A stretch of DNA of 64,000 nucleotides from Okapia johnstoni (GCA_024291935.2 JAGTYA010000025.1:10313501-10377500); one strand, 5' to 3'. Shown: positions 33,271 to 45,229, counted from the stretch's first letter. A program made the numbers and translations. Notes: a model not told the origin generated them from the sequence alone.

Positions 33271-35369
33271 ACCTAATTCAATTCTTTGTTGTCTGAGTCA
33301 CCCCACCTGGTAGTCTGGAACTACATCCCAGGGACAGCCCTTCAGTTGGGGTGGGGTGGGGGGCAGGTGGTGAGAGGTGGGACATCAGGGTTCAAGAAGC
33401 CAGAGAGGGGATACATCCACCCACCTCCTGAGAAGCGGGCCCCAGGCTCTCCTCCCCAACACCCCATTTCAGGACCGTGAGCCCTGGAAAGCCATCAGAC
33501 AGAACCCGCTTTACAGAAGAGAAGCCACAGGGTCACGGAAGGGCGGGACAGGCCCTTGGCACCCTCCTCCATAGCAGAAACGAAAACCTCGGGAGGTGCA
33601 GGGATGGGGCCGGGGGCTGAGTCCACACCCAAGTCCTGCGTGACACCCACAGGGCTGGTCCTCAGTCAGTCAGTCAGCAAACTTCCAGGAGGCCACCCAT
33701 CACAGGCACACTAGACTCACATGGGTTTGGCCGCATCCATGCGGCAGAAAGAGAGCAAAGAGGCTCAGTAACCAGGCCTTGACGCGGTCACCGCCCCGCC
33801 CCACGCCACCCAGGGAGAGGCCGCCAAGGAGCGGGAGCTGGGAGCCTGTCCCCGGGCCTGAGCCCCGCCCTGCAGAGCGTGTCCTCCTCCTCCAAGGCCG
33901 GCCAGGGGTGGGGAAGGAAAAAAAGTGCTCCCCACCACAGCCCCCGAGTGCAGGGCAGACACAGAATTTTGATGCCCAACAGGACACACCGAGGTCCTCC
34001 GGAGGCTCTGCAGCCTTGGGGAACTCGGGGTCTTCAGCCTGGCAGTCCCGGGGTCACAGTGACTGCAAGGCCACAGCAGGAAGAGTGTCCACCGGCCCAG
34101 GCCCACTTGGGGTGGGCTCTGCTGCTGCAAGAACACCCCAGTTTATACGGCAGGTCTGGGGGAGCTGCAAATGTGAAAGCAGCCAGCTGGGGACTACGGC
34201 CAAGTGGGCCCCGGCCCCGACCCCAGGGCAGCAGGCAAGTCGAACTACCCCAGGGCGCCAACCACGCGGCGACGTGGGTCCCGAGCCTCCGGAATCCTGC
34301 GATTTCTCAGAAGACGGAAATTCGGACTTTTCTGTGAAGCTCACCGATCTGTAAATGCTGACAGCTAATTAAATTTTTAAAAATAATACTAACGTGGTGA
34401 GAGCCAAACCAAACAGGCAGGGCCAGCCTCGGTGGGGGCTGGCAAGTCCGCGCCTCCCGAGTAAGAGCCTCTGACTCCATCCACGCCCTGCCCACTGCCC
34501 TTCCCAAGGCTCTGGACCTGGTGGCGGGGGGCGGGGGGCGGCAGTCAATCCAGCAGTAGTTCCCAGGCCCTCCCTTCCTCCTGGGGGAGCAGGGAGGACG
34601 GGGATCTTCACCCCTGTTTGCATGTGGGGACGGAGACACTCAGAGTCCCAATCACTCAGCCAGACTAGGGCCAGGCCCAGGCACCAACTGGCTCCAGGAG
34701 GACCCTGCAGTGGCACCTTGGTCCAAAGGGCTCGGGGTGAAGGCCAGCACCCAAACGTTCTTTCTGTTTTTCCATTTCTGGCCGGTTATGGCGACACCTG
34801 CTGGCTCAGGCCAGCTCTGGACCAGCCCGAGTGGTGGGCACACACTGAGGTGGGAATGAGAGGCTGTGACCGCAAAGGGCGAGAGGGCACCCCTGCCTGG
34901 AGAGTGGGCAGGAGGAGAGGATACAGGGAGGGGGAGTGAGGGGTGAAGAGGAGGGGGAGGTTGACAGGGTCAGCCACCCCGGCCTGTGCTCCCGGGAGCC
35001 ACCCAGGCTCCCCCACAAGGGACAAAGCCTCCGGGGGCCTGCCTGGGCCCCCACCGGGGTCAGGAGGGCATGAAGCGCAGTGCCCACGAGGGTGGGTGGG
35101 GCCGGGCCCGCCAACGAGGAAGCTGTTGGCCTGTGCAGGCATTCATGTTGTATGTGTGTGGGGGGGGGGGGTCTGCTCACCACCACAGGTATGCGTGTGA
35201 CACACGGGAGAGGCGTGTGGGACAGACACACGTGTGTGGCACACCCGCGTGCACGGCGGCAAGGCACGCGAGCTTCACAGACAGCGGGGTGGAGGCGGGC
35301 GTGCGTGTCCGGGCCGCCCGTGTGCAAGGCACGTGTGGGTGAAGCCTGTGCGCGCACAAGAGACGTGAG
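33271..35369. other. Unique intron 1 sequence near the CpG island
   Basis: Includes a TCAG tetramer run near 33,660, a G-rich patch at 34,520-34,545, and GT/CG alternation from 35,140. MIR-like scraps near 33,480 and 34,590. No exon recognised. Confidence 0.5.
35145..35360 (+). repeat. GT/CG-alternating, G-run low-complexity segment
   Basis: TGTATGTGTGTGGGGGGG with a 13-base G-run, then many CACACG, CGTGTGTGG and GCGTGCACGG units. Alternating purine/pyrimidine character just inside intron 1 beside the promoter. Confidence 0.75.
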
Positions 35370-35950
35370 AGAGCCGAGTGTGAAGGGCCAGGCGTGCGCG
35401 GGAGCAGGGGAACTGGGGCCGCCCGCGGCGGGGGGGGACGCACGGGGCAGGAAAGCGGTGCCGACCGACCAGGGCCCAGTTCCCTCTGGGGACCGGGACC
35501 GGGGGCGGGACTGGGCGGGCCGCGCGTCTCAGGGGCAGCCGGGGGATCCGGGGGCGCGGGCCGGGGTCCGCGTGCACTCACCGCGCTCCGCTCCGCTCGC
35601 CCGGCCGCCGGCGCGTCCGCCCGTCCGTCTCTCCAGCCGTCGGCGCGTCGAGAGCTCGGGGAGCCCGGCGGCGGCGCGGGGCGGGCCGGGGGGCGGGGCG
35701 GGGGCGGGCCGAGCGGGCGCCTGGCCCCGGGGCCGCCCTGCCCCCTCCGCCTCCGGGGCGGGGTCTCGGCCGCGGCCGGGGAGGGGGCCGAGCGCGCGCC
35801 GCCGCTCCCCGCCCCGCCGCGCCCCCGGGGGACGGACGTGGCCGCGCCGCGCGTGCGCCTCGAGCCCCGAGCGTCCTGGGGCGCGCCCCCCCTCGCCAAC
35901 CCGTCTTGGCGCTGAGTCCCCGCCCCGGCCCTGCTGCGCTCAGGGGGCTT
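35370..35950 (-). promoter_or_regulatory. FBLN2: CpG island, likely FBLN2 promoter
   Basis: This is the densest CpG stretch of the window, with many CG dinucleotides and GC boxes of the GGGGCGGGG type around 35,676-35,715. No TATA box is obvious at a suitable distance. It sits at the 5' end of the inferred exon 1, as expected for a TATA-less, Sp1-type housekeeping-like promoter. Orientation follows the gene; divergent transcription cannot be excluded. Confidence 0.75.
35583..35670 (-). other. FBLN2: Probable noncoding exon 1 of FBLN2 (5' end undefined)
   Basis: Inside the CpG island the minus strand reads GCGGAGCGCG|GTGAGTGCAC, a near-consensus donor with GT at 35,581-35,580, so the last exon base is 35,582. 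Exon 2 needs an upstream noncoding exon, and an intron of about 20 kb is plausible for this gene. The transcription start is not determined; the distal end given here is a guess based on the GC boxes just beyond. No coding potential is claimed. Confidence 0.6.
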
Positions 35951-36114
35951 TGGCCTGGCCGCCTCGGCCAGCTGGGCCTCAGTGTCCGGGCCGGGAAGAT
36001 GGGCCGGCCTCTCCGAGCACTCGCTACCAGTCCGGGGAGGGCTCCCACACCACCCCTGGCCTGCTGGCACCGGGTCCCAGCCCCCAGCCCAGGTTTGTCC
36101 TTTTCCCCAACCCA

Positions 36115-36192
36115 CACGGCTGCCTGTGGCCACTGTGTGACCTCAGCCAAGACCCTTGGCCTCTCTGAGCCCAGGCTCCTCATCTCTTGAGC
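36115..36192 (+). repeat. MIR SINE core fragment
   Basis: CCACTGTGTGACCTCAGCCA, TTGGCCTCTCTGAGCCCAGG: forward MIR core. Confidence 0.6.
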
Positions 36193-37315
36193 AGTCATAT
36201 TCTGGGCTGCTGGTGGGGAGCCACGGAGAATCCCATATTATGCCCTCCTGGCTGGGTGTGACAGGCAGTGAACACTCCAAGCTGTCAGCTCAGAAGGTTA
36301 AGTGCCCTGACTCCGACCCCCACAGCCGAGGCAGGGGGCATCCGCCCTCAACTCACTGGGTTTGGCAGCCTTGGAGCCTGGTGAGAGGACCTACAGGGAC
36401 AGGCTGCCTTCCCGAGACCTCCCAGGCCCTGTCTCCTGGCCAAGGGCTCAGAACCCCGTCCCAAAGCCCACATAAGCAAAACCGGCCACTGCCAGACCAG
36501 GGTAGCCGGGTGAAAGGGGGAGCTGGCCCCCAAACCCCTGGGCCCTGGAGGCCTAGACTCAGGCACAGGGACCCACTCCCCAGTCCCTTCCCCACCACCA
36601 ACTTAGGGCCCCAGCGAGAGTCAGGATCCCAGAACTCTGTCCTCCCATCGCTGTCTCTCTTCACTGTAAAATTTACAGAGCGTGAAATTCACCATGGCAA
36701 GTACCATTCAGTGGCGTCCGGACAGTCACAGCTTTCTCTGCTAGCGCATCTGTCTCCGTCTCTCTTTGCTGCTATGGGTCAACGTCTCCCTGTGTCTCTG
36801 GGTGTCTCCTTCAGATGGCCCGTGTCTCCCAGGCTCTCTGGGGGCATCTCCCCCTCCCCACCCGCCCTGCCTCTCCCTCTCTGCGTCTCCGTCTGTGTCT
36901 GTCTTCCTCTGTCCTTCTCGGTCTCTGCATCTCCGTCTGACTCTGTGCTTCGTCTCTGTGTCTCTCTCAGCCCAGCGACCTCTGGGAGCACCTTCCGTCC
37001 CTGCCAGGAGACACGTGGTCCAGCGGTGGGCGCCTCACATCTGAGCAGCAGCCATGGACCCATCGTGGGCCCTGTCCCCATCCCAAGGGGCCTGCAGAGC
37101 CCAGACTGGGGTGAAGCAGCCAAGGGCAAAGGCAGAGAGAAGGGAAGATGCCTGTCCAGGGTCACCCAGCTGGGAGGAGGTGAAGCCAGAGAGTGCTGAG
37201 GGGCTCAGACAGGACTGGCTGCAGACGAGCCAGGACCGGATGGAGGGGCCAGTGCTGTACTGAGAGTCTGGAGCCAGGCCGGCCGACTTGCCCATAACCC
37301 TGCCAGGCCCTTTCT
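36193..37315. other. Upstream unique sequence with CT-rich patch
   Basis: 36,655-36,745 resembles an old L1 scrap (GTAAAATTTACAGAGCGTG). 36,850-36,985 is TCTCTG/TCCGTC-rich low complexity. Nothing else seen. Confidence 0.5.
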
Positions 37316-37545
37316 CTGCAGGCCCTTTTCCCCTGGAGCTTGTTCTCACTCGGGGCCTCTGCACATGCTGTTCCCTCTGCCTGGAATGCCCTTCCCCCAG
37401 ATCCCCAAACAATGGGATGTCACCCACCCCCCACCCCCAGGGAGCCCTCCCTGAGACCCCAGCAGAGATAGCAACTGCCCCTCCCTCCGTCCCTCTCTGC
37501 CTGCTCTATTCCTCAGAGTTCTTGTCCCTAGATGCCTTTTAAAAA
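37316..37545 (+). repeat. L2 LINE fragment
   Basis: GGGGCCTCTGCACATGCTGT, CCCTCTGCCTGGAATGCCCT and GGGAGCCCTCCCTGAGACCC: clear L2 3' region. Confidence 0.75.
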
Positions 37546-37584
37546 TTTGTTTATAAGTAACTCTAGGTAAGCTAGCCTGGTAAG

Positions 37585-37785
37585 GATTCCACCACCCACC
37601 GGCTGTGTGACCTTGGGCAAGTTGCTTGACCTCCCTGGGCCTTGATTGTCTCAACTGTCAAAGGAGCCGAATGACATCAGGGCCAATCTCCTGGGATTTG
37701 TGAGGAGGATTAAAAGAGTTGAAATCCAAGAGCACTTTGAACAGAGCTTGGTCCTGGGGGCAAGCTCAGTAAATATCTGGTGATC
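37585..37785 (+). repeat. MIR SINE
   Basis: CCGGCTGTGTGACCTTGGGC, AAGTTGCTTGACCTCCCTGG, GAGGAGGATTAAAAGAGTTG and GCTCAGTAAATATCTGGTG give most of MIR in forward order. Confidence 0.8.
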
Positions 37786-38384
37786 GGGTGAGTGGTGAAT
37801 TGAATCCTTCCTTCTGTCGGCAGCCGTGGAAGGCACTGGACCGCTCTCTGCTCTCAGATGCACTCCCTTTCCGCCCCAGGTGTCCAGGCCGGGAGGGGAG
37901 GCAGTGAGGTTGGGCCTCACCTTCCAACCCACCCCCAAGGCCTGGCCAGCTTTCCAGAAGATAAAGCGGAGATACCTCCCTGTTATCTGAGCTGGAGATG
38001 AGCCAAGGCAGCCGGCCCCTCAGAGCCCTGCCAGGGCTGTTATCGCAAACAGAGTGCACATCACCCACCAGGAATTTGGGGCCCGGGGCCCGGCCAAGAC
38101 AGGATTGGAGGAAGTTCCGGGCTGATAAGGCTGAGACAGAGCACTCAGAGTGGGCAGAGGGGTTAGTTACATCGGTGACGATCTCCCGGGCATCAAGGCG
38201 CCAGGGCTGGCGGGTGTGAGGGCTCACCTGAGCCCCTCTGCCAGCCCCAGTGGGGCGGAGAAGGCCTACTGAGGTTGCTGGGTCTATATCCTTGCTGTGT
38301 AGGCAGGAGGAGGTCCCGTGCCTCTCCTAGTGCATGAGAGATGAGAGTGACAACAGTGATAACCTCAGACAACAATCACGTAGG

Positions 38385-38575
38385 TTTGGACTTACGGGCT
38401 CTGCAGCCAAAGGGTTGGTTTAAAGCCACGTCTGCTTACGTGACGTTCGTGGGTGTCTTTAGCCCTCTGCCCTCAGTGGACTCATCTGGAAAATAGTTCC
38501 TACCCCGTGGGATTGTTTCGAAGATGCTTATGGCGAGTCTGGCACGTGATGAGCCTTCAATTAAATGTTCTTTGT
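38385..38575 (+). repeat. MIR SINE
   Basis: TTACGGGCTCTGCAGCCAAA, GTGGACTCATCTGGAAAATA, CCCGTGGGATTGTTTCGAAG and CAATTAAATGTTCTTTG in MIR order. Confidence 0.65.
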
Positions 38576-40120
38576 TACTAGCTGCATGCAGCCTGCACCA
38601 GCTTGAGCCGGCCGCCATCTCCCTGCACCCCTGTGTGCCAGCAGTGTGGGGGCTGCTCACTGCCCCCAGGATCCACCTGCTGCTGCCTTTGGGGGTCACA
38701 GGGAACCCCCTCCTTTTTCCAAGACTGAGCTCTGCACTGGACCGGCTTTCTCATCGCTCTTGCCTCATGTTCAGCGTCCAGTGCAAACACAGTAACTGGG
38801 CAGCACAGAAAGGGAAGAGGCTGGGCCCAGCCAGAATATTCCATACACATGGGAAAGATATTCAAAGTGGATGGACAGTGATTTTTCAGACAGAGGCCCT
38901 CCTCCCCAGAGTGGCGCTGCCTGCCAGACTTCTGTCTGACAGATCCAAGGTTGCACCACCCCTGGGAACTCAGCTCTAGGACAAAGCTGCTCTCGAGAAT
39001 CCCCCCCCTCCGGAACGATTAAGTCTGAGTCTCCAGAGGGTGCAGCCAGGTGTTAGGAGTTTTTTTTTTTAAGTCCCAGTTGCCTGGAGGTGCTGCCAAA
39101 TGGGGAAAACCCAAGCTCCCTGTAGCCTTCTGGCAGAACTGTGTCCCTGCCACCTGAAGCTCACCACGCCTCACGCCAGGCCCTGCTCAAACGGCCCCCG
39201 AGTCCCACAGTCTGCGCTGGCCTTGCCCCAAGCAGTGGACACACCCCAGGCCCAAGGGTTGGCTGAGGGCAGCTGCTGGCAGGTAGCATGGATGAAGCTC
39301 AGATCCGGGCACATGGTCAGGCCTGGAGCCCCGCTCAAGCCCTCTCTTTTCTGGATTCCACCCATCCCTCCAGCCCCTTTGCCCGTCTATGCTCCTTTCT
39401 GTATCCCCAGCATCCTACTCATCAACCCAATGAAAGCTGATCATGCCATCCCCACTTCCCTGCCTTCCCACCCCCGCGAATTCTGGGCCGCCTGCGACAG
39501 ACAGGACCAGCCACCCCCGGGTCTTTGTGTAAGAAACGGAACCACAGAAACTCGACACAGACCCACGGCCGCCTGGCTAAAGACGACATTCCCGGGCTCC
39601 CGCCAGCCTGGTCTCTGTGTGGCCCCACTCTCTGGCTGCAGGAGGTCAAGAACCCTTTCCCCTTCCTGCTGGCTGAAGTGAGGGCCTGGGGTGGGCACGG
39701 AGCTGGAGCGCCCCCTTGTCTACCAGGGGAAGTCACACTTGGGTGAAAGCATCCCTGAGCCTCGTGGAGTCACCATACCTGGCCTGGCCCTTCACCTGCA
39801 AGAAAAATGAGCTCTCGGGTGCACTGAGCCCTGGGTCTGTAGGCCTGAAGCCAGCCCACCCCCTGTTCCAGGGCGTACTAAATTCCCCTTGGGGCTTCAG
39901 CCAATCTGAACTGGGGCTTTATTACTTGCACTCAAGAGCCTCAGCTGATAGCATGAGTTTCATTGTGGCGACATTCCCTCCCAGGAGTTCCCAGGCCCAC
40001 TTAGGACACCAGATTAGTGAGCCACCAGGAATCTGTTTTTCATGATCTCCAAGGATGTTCTGCCTTAAATAAAGATGACACTGAAATGAAAAATAAACTC
40101 GTATCTGTTAATCGTATACT
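38576..40120. other. Upstream unique sequence
   Basis: Includes a T11 tract at 39,061-39,071. No exon or clear repeat recognised. Confidence 0.5.
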
Positions 40121-40124
40121 TTAA

Positions 40125-40496
40125 TAGTTCAAACCGTGGTGCTGGAGAAGACTCTTGAGAGTCCCTTGGACTGCAAGGAGATCCAACCAGTCCATCCTAA
40201 AGGAAATCAACCCTGAATATTCATTGGAAGGACTGATGCTGAAACTGAAGTTCCAATACTTTGGCCACCTGATGCGAAGAGCTGACTCATTGGAAAAGAC
40301 CCTGATGCTGGGAAAGATTGAGGGCAGGAGGAGAAGGAGATGACAGAGGATGAGCTGGTTGGATGGTATCACTGGCTCAATGGACATGAGTTTGGGTGGA
40401 CTCCCGGAGATGGTGATGGACAGGGAAGCCTGGTGTGCTCCATTCCATGGGGTCACAAGGAGTCAGACGCAATTTAGTGACTGAACAACAATGATA
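40125..40496 (+). repeat. BovB (RTE) LINE 3' end
   Basis: Starts GGTGCTGGAGAAGACTCTTG; coding tail peptide like YFGHLMRRADSLEKTLMLGK; ends GTGACTGAACAACAATG. 5'-truncated. Confidence 0.94.
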
Positions 40497-40640
40497 GTAC
40501 TTTAATAGGAACCCTACACTGATTAATTCATTTGATCTTCAAAGTAGTCTTTGAGGGACTAGGTGTTATCACCCCCATTTCACAGACAAAGAAACTGAGG
40601 CTTAATGGCAAAGCTAAGGCTCCAGCCCAGAGCAGTCTGA
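40497..40640 (-). repeat. MIR SINE fragment
   Basis: TTAATTCATTTGATCTTCAA, CACCCCCATTTCACAGAC and AAAGAAACTGAGGCTTAATG: reversed MIR, abutting the BovB copy. Confidence 0.75.
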
Positions 40641-41214
40641 GTACAGAGTCCGCACACTCTCCCTGCCCTTCCAGAGGCAGAAGGGGAGCGCGCTGTAGTC
40701 AGGCAGTAGATTCCCCATCCACGGGGCATGAGCAGGGAATTGGGGGACCCCTTGGCAGAGTGGTTGGAGGGGCTGGAGCGTGTGGAGTGGGCTGTGTGGA
40801 GAGAGGAGCTGGACGAAGACTTCACAATCCTTCTCTCACTCTTAGGAGTTCTCTCCACTTTCCCAAGCTGTCTGCTGATTCCAGGAAAGCGGCCCGGTCT
40901 GACGCCTCCCATCTGGGAATGGCCAGACCCTACCTCCTGTGGCCTAGCTCATTCTGACTCACCCCCGCCCATCCCTCTGCCTGGTGTGATGAAATTTCTG
41001 GCACTTCTGAAAAGTTCTGGTCACCCTAGACAAGACTTGGCCCTGTCTCACCATCAGGCCAGCTTTCCTGGGAGGGGGAAAGGGAGGGAGGGGGCCAGGG
41101 CGCTCTGCTCAGGGGGCTAGGACCTCCCTGGAGGGCTGGAAAACTAGGTCTCAGGGCCCCTTCCCTTCTGGGGCAGCCCAGAGATGGGAGGCCCGCTCCC
41201 AGCAAGTCTCTTGT

Positions 41215-41315
41215 CTGCTCTGAGCCTCAGTTTTCCCATCTATGAAATGGAAGAGGCTGGTTCTGATTTTACTAAGTAAGTTAGGAAATGCATAATAAAA
41301 CACTCAATACTAGCA
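41215..41315 (+). repeat. MIR SINE fragment
   Basis: CTGAGCCTCAGTTTTCCCAT then CTATGAAATGGAAGAGGCTG: forward MIR core. Confidence 0.55.
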
Positions 41316-41408
41316 AATCTACCTTCGCAAGAGAAACTCTTCCAACCTCTTTTGTTTTATATATACGAGTAGTTGCATGAATGAATGTATGTATGTACAC
41401 ATACATGC

Positions 41409-41623
41409 ATGCTGAGTCGCTTCAGTCACGTCCGACTCTGTGACCCTGTGGACTGTAGCCCCCCCAGGCTCCTCTGTCCCCAGGATTCTCCAGGCAAGAA
41501 TACTGGAGTGGGCTGCCTTTTCCTGCTCCAGGGGATCTTCCCGACCCAAGGATCGAACTCAAGTTTCCTATGTCTCCTGCATTGGCAGGCAGGTTCTTTA
41601 CCACTAGCGCCACCTGGGAAACC
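41409..41623 (-). repeat. Bov-tA SINE
   Basis: GCTGAGTCGCTTCAGTCACG, AAGAATACTGGAGTGGGCTG and GCGCCACCTGGGAAACC in reverse orientation; near-full length. Confidence 0.93.
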
Positions 41624-41639
41624 TGTCTGTATGTACGCC

Positions 41640-42400
41640 CACAATGGAATTCTAACACACTTTCTGCTCCATTTTTCTGCTGCGTTTTTCTGTGCTATAC
41701 TCTGGCCATTTTCTACATCAAAACATGTATCTACATAATTACAGTCAAGAGCTGCCCAGTATTCTGCTGTCTGCTGTAACCCCGGTTGATCTGATCCTCC
41801 ATTCATCATTTCCAATTTTTTTATCATGAAAAATGATTTGAAGAATATCCTCAAACCTATATTTTGGGGCACTTGTCCACCTTCCAGAAGTTGCAAGGGT
41901 GTGCACATGTGCAAATGCTTGCGATATATCCTGCCAAAGGGCCACCAGAAAGTCACGCAGGTTTCGTCCCCCCAGTCGTGGGAGGGTGCTCGCTCCTCAA
42001 CCAGTCACCGTGTCTGGGGACCCTTCATCTTCTGAGGTTTTAGCCCATCTCCCAGGCGAAGGCGTCCTCCCACCGTCTGAAGTTGATGGCCTTTGTAAAT
42101 GATTGTGTGTCTTCTGAGAACTCCATGAACCTGTTCTTCATTCGCGTTCACCATTGAGGTGTTCATCTTAATAATTTTTGAGAGTTCTCTGTATAGTGGG
42201 AGTGCTGACCCTTTGTCTGCCAAGTACCTGCTGCAGACACCTTTGTTTTAAGTTTGTTGGTTGGTTTCTTTTTTTTTTTTTTTAACATGTAGGACTTGTA
42301 AAGTTTGATGTAGAAAAACTGTCCAGTACTTTCCTTGTGCTTAGGCTTTCTCCATTCTAAGATGGACTAGCAAGCAACCTGTGTTTTCTTCCAGCTCTTT
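41640..42400 (-). repeat. Old L1/HAL1-type LINE fragment
   Basis: ATCTTAATAATTTTTGAGAG, TGCTGACCCTTTGTCTGCCA and the earlier AGTATTCTGCTGTCTGCTG region fit a reversed old L1-type element. A T17 stretch lies near 42,268-42,285. Confidence 0.55.
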
Positions 42401-43170
42401 TTTCATTCATCCAACCTTCATCCACTGTTACTCTCGTATCTAACCCCTAGGTCTCTGGCTACCCTAGCCCACACCCCTGGTGGCTGGGCCCTCAGCACTA
42501 TGACTTGTTGAGGGACAAGAATTTCCAGTAATTCCTTGAAGCCTCCCCTTCTGGGAACGTGGGAGGGAAAACACATCTCTATTTAAATCATGAAGTTTGG
42601 CCTCTGAGGCTCCAAATAACCTCCAGTTACCCGACAGGCAGTTACCCTCTCCCTGGGTGGCGTGGGGCAGGGCGGTGGCCGCGTCAAGGCCTGGTTGCTG
42701 AGCCTCTCTGCTCTCTTTCTGCCACATGCATGCGGCCGAACCCATGCGAGCCTAGTGTGCCTGTGATGGGTGGCCTCCTGAAAGTTTGCTGACTGATTGA
42801 CTGAGGACCGGCCCTGCGGGTGGCAGGCAGGACTTGGGGGTGGACTCAGCCCCCAGCCCTGTCCCTGTACCTCCCGAGGTTTTCATTCCTGCTACGGAGG
42901 AGGGTGCCAACCATTCCATGGGTACCGAGGAGTTTAGGGTAGTGATGCTCTCAGTAGCCCTGGGAATGCCTCACCTCCTGCTCCAAGGAGTGTGGGTGAC
43001 CCCCACCCCTCCATGTGAGCTGCCCCCCAGCCAGCAACTGAGCACAGTGGATACGAATGCAGGATCACTCCAGCAAGACCCAGGATTCCCCCAGCAGAAA
43101 GTGGCTGAGGGCTCCCTCATCCTAGCTGAAGCTTTTGGGAATAATGGTAAAGATAGTGATTAAGATAGTC
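42401..43170. other. Upstream unique sequence
   Basis: No repeat or exon recognised. Confidence 0.5.
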
Positions 43171-43172
43171 AC

Positions 43173-43365
43173 GGGCTTCCCTGGTGGCTCAGTGATAAAG
43201 AATCCACCTACAAAGCAGGAGACGTGGATTCAATCCCTGGGTCGGGACAATTCCCTGGAGAAGAAAACTGTGTTCCTGCCTGGGAAACCTCATGGACAGA
43301 GGAGCCTGGTGGACTACAGTCTATGGTGTTGCAAAGAGTCGGATATAACTTAGTGACTAAACAAC
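43173..43365 (+). repeat. Bov-tA SINE
   Basis: GGGCTTCCCTGGTGGCTCAG head, GATTCAATCCCTGGGTCGGG box, CATGGACAGAGGAGCCTGGT and GAGTCGGATATAACTTAGTG tail. Confidence 0.94.
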
Positions 43366-44233
43366 GGCAAAAAACATAGTCCACAGCTCTGTATAGCTTA
43401 TGAACCTTGGATACAACCATCTCTCTTGCATCCTTCTCCACCACACGGCTGAGATTCAGACCTGAGCTTGGATGCAAACCCAGCTTCTCTCTTTCCCACC
43501 AGGAAGCTCGCGTGAGCACTGTGCCCACCCTACCCACACCCCGGAGTCCCAAGCCCTTGAGTCTAAGTCTCCCAGTCCAGAGACACAACCCAGCAGGCTC
43601 CAGGTTTCCTCTTCCAGCTCTGAGACCCCTGGACCCCAGCTGGTTATAACGATGCCGGGGGAAAGGGCCCAGAATGCCCTTCCTTGAGTAGAGGAGTCCA
43701 GATCCTCCTCTCCCAGCTGAATCAGAAAGAAAGAGCCAGAAACTGGGCTGTTAAGTGTGGAGAGAAAAGTCTTCCTCACACAGGAAGGCGACTCCTTCTT
43801 GGGTTCCAGCCCTGCAGACCTCTCTGTACTCCTCAGTCAGAACTCCACGGTGCCTGTTTTCCAAGCCGACAGACCACAGCTCCTCCAGTACTCTGTGACC
43901 AACTCAGCCTGGCCCTCTCCCAGGGCTGGGCCAGAGGTTGTCTACACGGTCCACAGAGAATTTTCACCTTCCACATTCCAACCTTTAGACCTCATGTGAT
44001 GTGACCCACGCTGGAGGTAGTTATTTAGAGTAGCCATACTGAAGCACCAACACACTGACCGCAGTGTCCCTTAGCTGCCCGGCTGACCACACAAAGCTGA
44101 GGAGTCCTTTGAAGGAAGGGTGGTGAGAGGAGAGGACTTGGCCAGGCCCAGTGGGCTGTCAGAAGAATTTGGTGTTTATTTGGAGAGCTATGAGGAACTG
44201 CTAGAGGATTTTAGTGGGAAATACTGAGAAGGC
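43366..44233. other. Upstream unique sequence
   Basis: No repeat or exon recognised between two Bov-tA copies. Confidence 0.5.
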
Positions 44234-44451
44234 TGGGGCTTCCCTGGTGGCTCAGCAGTTAAAAGAATCCTCTTCCAATTCAGGGGATGCAGGAGATGTG
44301 GGTTTGATCCCTGGGTTGGGAAGATACCCTGCAGGAGGGCATGGCAGCCCACTCCAGTATTCTTGCCGGGAGAATCCCATGGACAGAGGCGCCTGGGAGG
44401 CTACAGGCCATGGGGTCGCACAGAGTCAGACACGACTGCAGCGACACGCAC
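44234..44451 (+). repeat. Bov-tA SINE with target-site duplication
   Basis: GGGGCTTCCCTGGTGGCTCA through CACGACTGCAGCGACACGC. Flanked by ATACTGAGAAGG (44,221-44,232) and ATACTGAGAGGG (44,452-44,463). Confidence 0.94.
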
Positions 44452-44639
44452 ATACTGAGAGGGTGGATGCTGGAGTTCAGGTGGGAGATGATACAGCTCG
44501 GATAAGGGTTGTGGCGTGAGGACGTGGTAGGACTGGAGAGACACCGAGGAGAGAGACCACCCAGGCTAGTGTGATGCTGGGAGCTGGGGAGAGGGAGGAG
44601 TGGGGCAACTCCTGGGTTTCTGGCTCCAGAAGTGTCACT

Positions 44640-45225
44640 GATGAGCTGGGAAGGGTTCTGGTCTGCACTTTCTGCTGCAAGTTACAGAACACTTGACTCA
44701 CAGGGGCCTAAAGCCAAAAAAAAAAAAGAGAGGTAATGAATTCCATAATGGAACAATATAGAGAGGAGGACTTCAGGCATAGCTGGATCCAGGTGCCCAA
44801 ATGTCTCCAGGAACAAGTTTTCCCCCTTTGTCTCTCAGTTCTCCTCTCCTCTCCTCCACTTTCCACCCAAAGCATCTCTCCTGGTGACCAAAATTCCCAG
44901 AAGTTCCAGCCCACAACCCTTCACGTCTAGACGAAATGTAGCAATACTCCACCGGCCTTAAGGTTCTCTCCCAATGGAGGGGCTTAAGTCAGATGCTCAG
45001 CCCTGGACCAATCACTGCAGCCAGAGGAGCAGGCTGTGTTGATTGGCTCAGCCCGGATCATACGCTCTCCCAAAAGCCCGGGTGTGGGAGTGAACCTCTC
45101 AATGGAAACTGGGGGCCGTTGCCAGATCCTGGAGAGAAATCCGTGAATGACCCTGACAGGGTGACTGCATTTGCGTTCTTGGATTTGAACTTGATTTCTT
45201 CTGCATTCGATTCAGATGCTGTCAG
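44640..45225 (+). repeat. Ancient interspersed repeat with CCAAT-like boxes, family not assigned
   Basis: TTTCTGCTGCAAGTTACAGA, CTTCAGGCATAGCTGGATCC and GACCAATCACTGCAGCCAG, GATTGGCTCAGCCCG in this order recall a common old mammalian repeat whose name I cannot give. An A12 tract sits inside at about 44,715. Confidence 0.5.
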
Positions 45226-45229
45226 ATAA

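Larger units (their letters stand above)
15531..35581 (-). other. FBLN2: FBLN2 intron 1 (about 20 kb)
   Basis: Bounded by the exon 1 donor and exon 2 acceptor described separately. It contains a C-rich tract, the 23-bp minisatellite, BovB, Bov-tA, L1, L2 and MIR copies, CA and GATG simple repeats, and a TG/CG-rich segment next to the CpG island. No additional exon is recognised; an alternative exon could be missed without RNA data. Confidence 0.6.

Noticed and set aside
35080..36168. 362-codon plus-strand open frame across the CpG island
   Set aside because: Antisense to the inferred FBLN2 exon 1, Ala/Arg/Pro/Gly-rich, explained by base composition.
43173..43245. tRNA-like head
   Set aside because: It is the tRNA-Glu-derived start of a Bov-tA SINE, as at the other SINE copies, not a functional tRNA gene.
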